Source of the DNA: Streptomyces aidingensis
GTDB lineage: Bacteria > Actinomycetota > Actinomycetes > Streptomycetales > Streptomycetaceae
DNA length: 64,000 nucleotides
Assembly (NCBI RefSeq): GCF_900112355.1
Contig: NZ_FOLM01000009.1
Location: 1-64,000, forward strand
Direction of reading: 5' to 3'
Below, one piece after another: positions 57,481 through 64,000 of this stretch. Within the stretch, counting starts at the first letter, position 1, and each line of letters opens with the position of its first letter. The notes beneath the pieces were generated by a model, which saw only the letters and a list, made by a program, of their open reading frames with translations, was not told where the DNA came from and ran no database searches. Position numbers and translations under genes: made by a program.

Positions 57481-58314
57481 ATGTGCCGGACCGTCGATCT
57501 CCAGCAGGCCGTTCTGGCCAAGAACGATGACCTGGCCGGCCGGCTGCGCGAGGATCTCGCCGCGCGCGGCGTGACCGCCGTCAATCTGCTGTCCAGCCCG
57601 GGCAGCGGCAAGACCGAGCTGCTGCGGGCGGTGCTCGCCGCGGCGGTGGCCCGCGGGGTGCCGGCCGCCGCGCTCACCGCGGACCTGGCCACCGACCACG
57701 ACGCGGAACGGCTGGCCCGCTCCGGGGCGCCGGTGCGGCAGGTGCACACCGGCGGCCTGTGCCATCTGGAGGCCGCCCAGCTGCGCGGGCTGCTGGCGGA
57801 CTGGCTGCCCGCCGGGACCCGGCTGCTGTTCGTGGAGAACGTCGGCAACCTGGTCTGCCCGGCCGCCTACGACCTCGGCGAGACCTTCCGGATCGTGCTG
57901 ATGTCGGTGACCGAGGGCGAGGACAAGCCGCTGAAGTACCCGACCGCGTTCGGCACCGCCCATCTTGTGGTGCTCACCAAGACCGATCTGGCCGGGCCCG
58001 CGGGGTTCGACGAGGCCGCGTTCACCGCCGGTGTGCAGCGGGTCAACCCGGGCGTGCGGATCCTGCGCACCTGTGCCCGGGACGGCACGGGGGTGGCCGG
58101 GCTGCTGGACCGGGCGCTGGCCGTGGCGGACGGCGCCGAGCCGCACCGGCCGCTGCTCGCCGCCGCCCACCGCGACCGCCACACCCACACCCACACCCAC
58201 ACCCACACCCACACCCACACCCACACCCACGGCCACGGCCACGGCCACGGCCACGGCCACGGCCACGGCCACGGCGGTGCCGCGGCGCTCCCGGCACCGT
58301 CCGGCGTCGCATGA
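57481..58314 (+). CDS. hypB: Hydrogenase nickel incorporation GTPase HypB with C-terminal His tail
   Basis: 277 residues. The GTPase P-loop is LLSSPGSGKTELLRAVL; the metal-site Cys-His in GGLCHLEAAQL and the Cys in ENVGNLVCPAAYDLGE are conserved; KTDLAG is the guanine-specificity motif. HypB delivers nickel to the hydrogenase large subunit, normally with HypA. The usual His-rich segment lies near the N-terminus, but here residues about 234-266 at the C-terminus are (HT)8H(GH)7GG, 16 histidines in all. ATG start; the stop overlaps hypF. Confidence 0.95.
   Translation: MCRTVDLQQAVLAKNDDLAGRLREDLAARGVTAVNLLSSPGSGKTELLRAVLAAAVARGVPAAALTADLATDHDAERLARSGAPVRQVHTGGLCHLEAAQLRGLLADWLPAGTRLLFVENVGNLVCPAAYDLGETFRIVLMSVTEGEDKPLKYPTAFGTAHLVVLTKTDLAGPAGFDEAAFTAGVQRVNPGVRILRTCARDGTGVAGLLDRALAVADGAEPHRPLLAAAHRDRHTHTHTHTHTHTHTHTHGHGHGHGHGHGHGHGGAAALPAPSGVA
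58180..58275 (+). repeat. Hexanucleotide repeats coding the HypB His tail
   Basis: Eight CACACC units followed by a CAC and then CACGGC units fill 96 bp with no synonymous changes inside either block. Such perfect repeats can expand or contract by slippage in six-base steps without breaking the frame. Confidence 0.95.
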
Positions 58315-60755
58315 CCGGGCTGTCCGCCGGCCCGGCGCCCGCTCCCGCGCCGCCCGGCGGCCGGGCGGCGGCCGGGCAGCCGCTGCACCGCCGGGTCACC
58401 GTGCGCGGCACCGTGCAGGGCGTCGGCTTCCGGCCCTTTGTGCACCGGCTGGCCCATGCGCTGGGCCTGGCCGGATCGGTGCACAACGCGGGCGGCGCGG
58501 TGGTGGCCGAGGTGACCGGCCCGCCCGGCGCCGTGGCGGAGTTCTGCCGCCGGCTGCGCACCGGCGCGCCGCCGCCCGCCGCGGTCCGGTCCCTGACCGT
58601 CGAATCCCTGCCCGGGCCGCCGGCGGCCCGGGACGGCGGCTTTGTCATCCTGCCCTCCCGGGCGGGCGCCGACGGCGCAGCCGCCGAGGCCGCGGCCATC
58701 CCGCCGGACACCGCGCCGTGCGCCGACTGCCTGCGCGACCTCACCGATCCCCGCGACCGCCGCTACCGCCACCCCTTCGTCACCTGCACCCACTGCGGCC
58801 CCCGGCTCACCCTGGCCACCGGCCTGCCCTACGACCGGGCGGCCACCACCATGGCCGCCTTTCCGCTCTGCCCGGACTGCGCCCGCGAGTACGCCGACCC
58901 CGCCGACCGGCGGTTCCACGCCCAGCCGGTGGCCTGCCCGGCCTGCGGGCCCCGGCTGCGGTTCACCCCGGGGCCGGGCGGCGGCGAGTCCGCCGCCGAG
59001 GGGGAGGACGCCCTGGCCGCCGCCCGCCGGCTGCTGGCCCGGGGCGCGATCGTGGCCGTCAAGGGCATCGGCGGCTACCACCTGGCCTGCGACGCCGGTG
59101 ACGCCCGCGCCGTGCGGGAGCTGCGCCGCCGCAAGCGGCGCGGGGCCCGGCCGTTCGCCGTGATGTGCGCCGACGCCGCCACCGCCGGCCGGCTCGGCCG
59201 GCTGACGGACGCCGGGCGGCGGGTGCTGACCGGCCCGCGCCGCCCCGTCGTGCTGCTCCGCCGCCGCGCCCCGGGCGCCCTGCCGGGCCTGGCCGGCGAG
59301 GTCTGCCCGGGCAGCCCGGACGTGGGCGTGCTGCTGCCCTACGCCCCGCTGCACCATCTGCTGTTCGGTCTGGACGGCGACCCGCCCGGCCCTCGCGTCC
59401 TCGTCATGACCAGCGGCAACCGCTCGGGCGAACCCCTGGTCACGGACGACGCCGAGGCGCGGGAGCGGCTGGCGGGACTGGCCGACGCCTGGCTGTGGCA
59501 CGACCGGGAGATCGCGGTGCCCTGCGACGACTCCGTGGTACGGGTCCGCGACGACGGCACCGAGCTGGTGCTGCGCCGCTCCCGCGGCTATGCGCCGGAG
59601 CCGCTGGAGCTGCCCGTCGCGGTGCGGCCCGCGCTGGCCGTGGGCGGCGATCTGAAGAACGCCCTGTGCGCCGGGCGGGACCGCACGGCCTGGTTCTCCC
59701 CGCACATCGGCGATCTGGGCGGCCTGGCCGCGCTGCGCGCCCTGGCGGCCGGCGAGCGGCGGCTGCGCGCCCTGACCGGCACCGATCCGGAACTCCTCGC
59801 CGCCGACCGGCACCCCGGCTACCACTCCGCCCGGTTCGCCCGCGAGCGGGCCGCCGGACGGCCGCTGCACCGGGTGCAGCACCACCACGCCCATATCGCC
59901 TCCGCCATGGCCGAGCACGGCCTGGACGGCACCGCGCCGGTCATCGGGGTGGCCTTCGACGGCACCGGATACGGCGAGGACGGCGCCGTCTGGGGCGGCG
60001 AGGTGCTGCTCGCCGACTACGCGGGCCACCGCCGGCTGGCCCATCTGGCCTACGCCCCGCTGCCCGGCGGGGACGCCGCCGTCGCCAACCCCTGCCGCAC
60101 CGCCCTGGCCCGGCTGCGCGCCGCCCGGCTGCCCTGGGACCCGGACCTGCCCTGCGTGGCGGCCTGCGAGCCGGCCGAACTGGCCGTGCTGGACCGCCAG
60201 CTCGGCCGCGGATTCGGCTGCGTGCCCGGCTCCGGCATGGGCCGGCTGTTCGACGCGGTGTCCTCGCTCACCGGGCTGTGCCACCGTGCCGGGTACGAGG
60301 CCCAGGCCGCCCTGGAACTGGAGGCCGCGGCCGTTGCCGCCTGGCCGGAGGGCGGCGACGGCTATGCCTTCGCGCTCCGCCCGGCCCCGGGCACGGACGC
60401 CGCCCCGCCGCTGCTGCTGGACCCGGCGCCGGTGCTCCGGGCGATCGTCGCCGACCTGCGCGGCGGGGTGCCCGCGGCGCTGATCGCGGCCCGCTTCCAC
60501 CGCGGGCTGGCCGCCGCGGTGGTGGCCCTGTGCGGGCGGGCCCGCCGCCGCACCGGGGTGGGCACGGTCGTCCTCACCGGCGGGGTGTTCGCCAATGCCC
60601 TGCTCGACCAGGAGTGCGCCGTCCGGCTCACCGCGGCGGGCTTCACGGTGCTGCGGCACGGGCGGGTGCCGCCCGGGGACGGCGGCCTCGCCCTCGGGCA
60701 GCTGCTGGTCGCCGCCCGCGCCCCGGCCGGGGGCGGCCCGCCGCCCGGCCCCTGA
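58311..60755 (+). CDS. hypF: Carbamoyltransferase HypF
   Basis: 814 residues. It makes the cyanide-ligand precursor from carbamoyl phosphate. Domains in order: acylphosphatase (VTVRGTVQGVGFRPFVHRLA), two zinc fingers (CADCLRDLTDPRDRRY...CTHCGPR and CPDCAREY...CPACGPR), YrdC-like (GGYHLACDAGDARAV, RRPVVLLRRR), and Kae1-like (VQHHHAHIASAMAEHG, GVAFDGTGYGEDGAVWGGEVL, VLTGGVFANALL). About 25 extra Ala/Pro residues precede the first domain. ATG within the hypB stop. Confidence 0.97.
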   Translation: MTGLSAGPAPAPAPPGGRAAAGQPLHRRVTVRGTVQGVGFRPFVHRLAHALGLAGSVHNAGGAVVAEVTGPPGAVAEFCRRLRTGAPPPAAVRSLTVESLPGPPAARDGGFVILPSRAGADGAAAEAAAIPPDTAPCADCLRDLTDPRDRRYRHPFVTCTHCGPRLTLATGLPYDRAATTMAAFPLCPDCAREYADPADRRFHAQPVACPACGPRLRFTPGPGGGESAAEGEDALAAARRLLARGAIVAVKGIGGYHLACDAGDARAVRELRRRKRRGARPFAVMCADAATAGRLGRLTDAGRRVLTGPRRPVVLLRRRAPGALPGLAGEVCPGSPDVGVLLPYAPLHHLLFGLDGDPPGPRVLVMTSGNRSGEPLVTDDAEARERLAGLADAWLWHDREIAVPCDDSVVRVRDDGTELVLRRSRGYAPEPLELPVAVRPALAVGGDLKNALCAGRDRTAWFSPHIGDLGGLAALRALAAGERRLRALTGTDPELLAADRHPGYHSARFARERAAGRPLHRVQHHHAHIASAMAEHGLDGTAPVIGVAFDGTGYGEDGAVWGGEVLLADYAGHRRLAHLAYAPLPGGDAAVANPCRTALARLRAARLPWDPDLPCVAACEPAELAVLDRQLGRGFGCVPGSGMGRLFDAVSSLTGLCHRAGYEAQAALELEAAAVAAWPEGGDGYAFALRPAPGTDAAPPLLLDPAPVLRAIVADLRGGVPAALIAARFHRGLAAAVVALCGRARRRTGVGTVVLTGGVFANALLDQECAVRLTAAGFTVLRHGRVPPGDGGLALGQLLVAARAPAGGGPPPGP

Positions 60756-60835
60756 CCCGCGGCACCCGGTACCGACCGCACCGATTCATCTGCATGCCGA
60801 TACATCCGCATACCGCTACGACGAGAGGAACGCCC

Positions 60836-61129
60836 ATGTGCCTGGCCGTGCCCGGCAAGGTGGTGGAGACCGTGGAACGGGACGGCGACGCGCCCATGGC
60901 GCGCGTCGATTTCGGCGGCGTGGTCAAGGACGTCTGTCTGGCCTATGTGCCGGACGCCGTGCCCGGTGACTACGTCATCGTGCACGTGGGGTTCGCCATC
61001 CAGCAGCTGGACCAGGAGTCGGCCCGGGCCTCGCTCCGGCTGTTCGCCGAACTCGGGCTGCTCGAAGAGGAGTTCGGCGACGCCTGGGAGCGGGCCGCGG
61101 CCGAGTCCGGGGAGGCGGCGGTCCGGTGA
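60836..61129 (+). CDS. hypC: Hydrogenase assembly chaperone HypC
   Basis: 97 residues. MCLAVPGKVVE carries the essential second-position Cys, and YVIVHVGFAIQQLDQESA the conserved His. With HypD it carries the Fe(CN)2CO fragment to the large subunit. The ATG lies 80 nt after hypF, behind GAGAGGA; hypD starts within its stop (GTGA). The C-terminal 25 residues are an acidic/Ala-rich extension. Confidence 0.96.
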   Translation: MCLAVPGKVVETVERDGDAPMARVDFGGVVKDVCLAYVPDAVPGDYVIVHVGFAIQQLDQESARASLRLFAELGLLEEEFGDAWERAAAESGEAAVR

Positions 61130-62256
61130 AGTACATCGAGGAGTTCCACGACCCCGCGCTGGCCCGGAAGCTGCTGGACGACATCCGTGCCACCGTCACC
61201 CGCCCCTGGGCCCTGATGGAGGTGTGCGGGGGGCAGACCCACTCCATCATCCGGCACGGCATCGACCAGCTTCTCCCGGACGGGCTGGAACTGATCCACG
61301 GTCCGGGCTGCCCGGTCTGCGTCACCCCCCTGGAAATGATCGACAAGGCGCTGGAGATCGCCTCCCGGCCCGGGGTGATCTTCTGTTCCTTCGGCGACAT
61401 GCTGCGCGTCCCCGGCACCGGCCGGGACCTGTTCCGGGTGCGCGGCCAGGGCGGGGACGTGCGGGTCGTCTACTCCCCGCTGGACGCGCTCGACCTGGCC
61501 CACCGCAATCCGGACCGGGAGGTGGTGTTCTTCGGCATCGGCTTCGAGACCACCGCCCCGGCCAACGCCATGGCGGTCCGCGAGGCCCGGCGCCGCGGCC
61601 TGGCCAACTTCTCCATGCTGGTCTCCCACGTCCGGGTGCCCCCGGCCATCGAGGCGATCATGGAATCCCCGAAGTGCCGGGTGCAGGGCTTCCTGGCCGC
61701 CGGGCACGTGTGCAGCGTGATGGGCACCGGCGAATACCCGGAACTGGCCGCGCGGTACCGGGTGCCGGTGGTGGTCACCGGCTTCGAGCCGCTGGACATC
61801 CTGGAGGGCGTGCGCCGCGCCGTGCGGCAGCTGGAGCGCGGCGAGCACCAGGTGGAGAACGCCTACCCGCGGGCCGTGCGGGACGACGGGAACCCGGCCG
61901 CGCTGCGGGTGATCGAGGAGGTCTTCGAGGTCACCGACCGGTCCTGGCGCGGCATCGGCACCATCCCCGGCAGCGGCTGGCGGCTCGCCCCCGGCTACCG
62001 GGACCTGGACGCCGAGCACCGGTTCGCCGTGACCGGCCTGCACACCCGCGAGCCCGCCCGCTGCCGCAGCGGCGAGGTGCTCCAGGGGCTGCTGAAACCG
62101 CACGAGTGCGAGGCGTTCGGCACCGACTGCACGCCCCGCAGCCCGCTGGGCGCCACCATGGTCTCCAGCGAGGGGGCGTGCGCGGCGTACTACCTGTACC
62201 GGCGACTGGGCGGGCCGGTCCGGGCCGCCCGTGAGGAGGCGACCCGCCGTGGCTGA
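61126..62256 (+). CDS. hypD: Hydrogenase formation protein HypD
   Basis: 376 residues. The cysteine motifs are CGGQTHSIIRHG, HGPGCPVCVTP and the C-terminal [4Fe-4S] region with CRSGEVLQG, HECEAFGTDC and SSEGACAAYY. GIGFETTAPANA is a family signature. HypD assembles the Fe(CN)2CO unit with HypC and HypE. GTG start overlapping hypC; hypE begins inside its end. Confidence 0.97.
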   Translation: MKYIEEFHDPALARKLLDDIRATVTRPWALMEVCGGQTHSIIRHGIDQLLPDGLELIHGPGCPVCVTPLEMIDKALEIASRPGVIFCSFGDMLRVPGTGRDLFRVRGQGGDVRVVYSPLDALDLAHRNPDREVVFFGIGFETTAPANAMAVREARRRGLANFSMLVSHVRVPPAIEAIMESPKCRVQGFLAAGHVCSVMGTGEYPELAARYRVPVVVTGFEPLDILEGVRRAVRQLERGEHQVENAYPRAVRDDGNPAALRVIEEVFEVTDRSWRGIGTIPGSGWRLAPGYRDLDAEHRFAVTGLHTREPARCRSGEVLQGLLKPHECEAFGTDCTPRSPLGATMVSSEGACAAYYLYRRLGGPVRAAREEATRRG

Positions 62257-63394
62257 CACCTCTCCCGCACCCCTGCCCCCGTCCGCACCCCCGTCCGCGT
62301 CCCCGCCCGGCCCGGGGCCCGGTGCGGTCCCCCGCCCGGGACTGCCCGAGGCGGAGGGCTGGAGCTGCCCCGCGCCGCTGCGCGACCACCCGGTGGTGGT
62401 CACCGGGCACGGCGGCGGCGGTGCGCTCTCGGCCGAGCTGATGACCCACCTCTTCGCCCCCGCCTACGGCGAGGCGCTGCTCCCCGGGCTGGCCGACTCG
62501 GCGGTGCTGACCGTGCCCGGCGGGCCGCGGCTGGCGTTCTCCACCGACTCCTATGTGGTGCGCCCGCTGTTCTTCCCCGGCGGCTCCATCGGCGATCTGG
62601 CGGTCAACGGCACCGTCAACGACCTGGCCATGAGCGGTGCCCGGCCGCTCGCGCTGTCCTGCGGCTTCATCCTGGAGGAGGGCACCGCGCTGCGGACCGT
62701 GGACCGGGTGGCCCGGGCGGTGGGCGCCGCCGCCTCGGCGGCCGGCGTCACCATCGCCACCGGTGACACCAAGGTGGTGGAGGCCGGGCACGGCGACGGG
62801 GTCTATCTCAGCACCGCCGGCATCGGCCTGGTCCCCGAGGGGGTGGACATCCGCCCGGAGCGGGCCGCGCCCGGCGATGTGGTCCTGGTCTCCGGACCGG
62901 TCGGGGCGCACGGGGTGGCGATCCTCAGCGTCCGCGAGGGTCTGGAGTTCGGGGCCGAGGTGCGCAGCGACACCGCGCCGCTGGCCGGGCTGGTGCGGGC
63001 CATGCTGGACGTCACCCCGGAGCTGCACGCGCTGCGCGACCCCACCCGCGGCGGGCTGGCCGCCTCGCTCAACGAGATCGCCGCCGCCTCCGGCACCGGG
63101 GTGGTGCTGGCGGAGCGGGCCGTGCCGGTGCCGGACGCGGTCACGGCCGCCTGCGGCTTCCTGGGCCTCGACCCGCTCTATGTGGCCAACGAGGGCCGTC
63201 TGGTGGCCTTTGTGCCCCGGCGGCACGCCGAGGCCGTACTGGCCGCCATGCGAGCCCATCCGCAGGGCGCCGGGGCGGCGGTGATCGGCGAGTGCACCGA
63301 GGAGCATCCCGGCATGGTCGTCGCCCGCACCGGCCTCGGCGGCACCCGGGTGGTCGACCTGCCGATCGGCGAACAGCTTCCCCGCATCTGCTGA
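62249..63394 (+). CDS. hypE: Hydrogenase expression/formation protein HypE
   Basis: 381 residues, PurM-like ATPase. It dehydrates the thiocarbamate on its C-terminal Cys to thiocyanate, the cyanide source. It ends in the required PRIC motif. VVTGHGGGGALSAELM, FSTDSYVVRPLFFPGGSIGDLAVNGTVNDLAM and DPTRGGLAASLNEIA are family signatures. A Pro-rich lead of about 30 residues precedes the core. GTG start 8 nt inside hypD. Last gene of the hypBFCDE unit. Confidence 0.97.
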   Translation: MADTSPAPLPPSAPPSASPPGPGPGAVPRPGLPEAEGWSCPAPLRDHPVVVTGHGGGGALSAELMTHLFAPAYGEALLPGLADSAVLTVPGGPRLAFSTDSYVVRPLFFPGGSIGDLAVNGTVNDLAMSGARPLALSCGFILEEGTALRTVDRVARAVGAAASAAGVTIATGDTKVVEAGHGDGVYLSTAGIGLVPEGVDIRPERAAPGDVVLVSGPVGAHGVAILSVREGLEFGAEVRSDTAPLAGLVRAMLDVTPELHALRDPTRGGLAASLNEIAAASGTGVVLAERAVPVPDAVTAACGFLGLDPLYVANEGRLVAFVPRRHAEAVLAAMRAHPQGAGAAVIGECTEEHPGMVVARTGLGGTRVVDLPIGEQLPRIC

Positions 63395-63434
63395 ACCCGG
63401 CCGTGCGGCACGGACAGGGCACGGCGGGGCACGG

Positions 63435-63977
63435 TCAGGGGGCGGGCAGGGTGAGGACTCCCTCGTCGTAGTCGACGGTGATGGTGCCGAAGTCGCTGAG
63501 CACATCGGAACCGAGGAGACCCTGGATGCCGCCCCCGCCCCGGGGCGGCCCCAGATCCACCACGGTCACCTCCCCGGGATCGAGCGCCACCCCGCCCACC
63601 TCCCACCGCTCCACCTCGGCCACCGGCACCTCCCCGGTGCCGAGGATGCCGCTGACCGAGCGCTCCTCACCGGTGCGGGGCAGCCCCACCCCCTCGGCCA
63701 CGTCCGTGTCCACCACGCTGGTCGAGGCACCGGTGTCCAGGGCGAACAGGAACGGCCCCTCGCCGGCGATGCTGACCGGCACAAAGGCCAGGATCCGGCC
63801 GTCCTGCTCCACGATCCGCATCGGCACCTCGCGCCCGTCGCCCGGCGCGTCCCCGGCGTCCCCCCGGCCGTCGCGGTCGGTCCACCCCGTGCACCCGGCC
63901 AGGGACCCGGCGAGCAGCAGCGCCGCCGCCGCCCGCGCGGCCCGCCCGGCGGCGGCCGTCCCGCTCCGGAGCTCCAT
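63435..63977 (-). CDS. Lipoprotein with retropepsin-like aspartic protease domain
   Basis: 180 residues. A signal peptide with lipobox LAGC (Cys about residue 29) predicts a lipid-anchored protein outside the membrane. A charged Gly/Asp linker follows. The domain has FLFALDTGASTSVVDTDVA, the Asp-Thr-Gly active site of single-domain retropepsin-like proteases, and GLLGSDVLSDFGTITVDYDEG as the flap-to-end region. It faces hypE tail to tail, and nothing links it to hydrogenase. Substrate unknown. Confidence 0.85.
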   Translation of the reverse strand: MELRSGTAAAGRAARAAAALLLAGSLAGCTGWTDRDGRGDAGDAPGDGREVPMRIVEQDGRILAFVPVSIAGEGPFLFALDTGASTSVVDTDVAEGVGLPRTGEERSVSGILGTGEVPVAEVERWEVGGVALDPGEVTVVDLGPPRGGGGIQGLLGSDVLSDFGTITVDYDEGVLTLPAP

Positions 63978-64000
63978 GGCGCCCAGGTGCCCGCCCCCCG

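Overview
The window looks like chromosomal core DNA from a Streptomyces-type actinomycete. It is very GC-rich with many GTG starts. It carries bldD, the actinobacterial integration host factor, an alpha-operon-free rpsD, a PriA without a Walker A motif, and the aro and pyr gene order typical of Streptomyces chromosomes. I saw no tRNA or rRNA genes, CRISPR array, insertion sequence or prophage.

Left part (1-16.3 kb): the 3' end of rarA; an iron-box-associated DUF2470 gene divergent from rpsD; two small membrane-associated genes leading into alaS-ruvX-mltG-aroE; then aroC-aroK-aroB-aroQ joined by GTGA overlaps (most of the shikimate pathway); a P-loop kinase gene behind a 10-bp repeat block; pepP, efp and nusB. 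A strong bidirectional hairpin separates nusB from bldD, whose promoter has two abutting BldD-type boxes.

Middle part (17-39.7 kb): the pyrimidine operon pyrR-pyrB-pyrC-(PH-like membrane protein)-carA-carB-pyrD-pyrF makes UMP from bicarbonate, glutamine and aspartate, and has a PyrR-type RNA loop before pyrR. Then come the nucleoid protein sIHF, gmk, rpoZ, coaBC, metK, priA, a small HTH protein, fmt (preceded by an unusual 10-bp repeat array), rsmB, rpe and a SorC-type regulator.

Right part (39.9-54.4 kb) is more accessory: GuaB1 (GMP reductase type), a methyltransferase, an Lrp regulator with a DavA/DavB-like lysine monooxygenase-amidase pair, a MalY/PatB aminotransferase, an ABC exporter, an alpha/beta hydrolase with a convergent TetR gene, NUDIX, VOC, DUF2332 and ThuA genes.

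The last 10 kb is a [NiFe]-hydrogenase maturation locus. A PPC/DUF296 protein, a hydrogenase endopeptidase and HypX/HoxX lie on the minus strand, divergent from hypB-hypF-hypC-hypD-hypE. No hydrogenase structural genes and no hypA are present in the window. HypB carries a long alternating-His tail at its C-terminus instead of the usual N-terminal His-rich region. This locus, with the co-transcribed PPC protein, is the part I consider most worth a second look.
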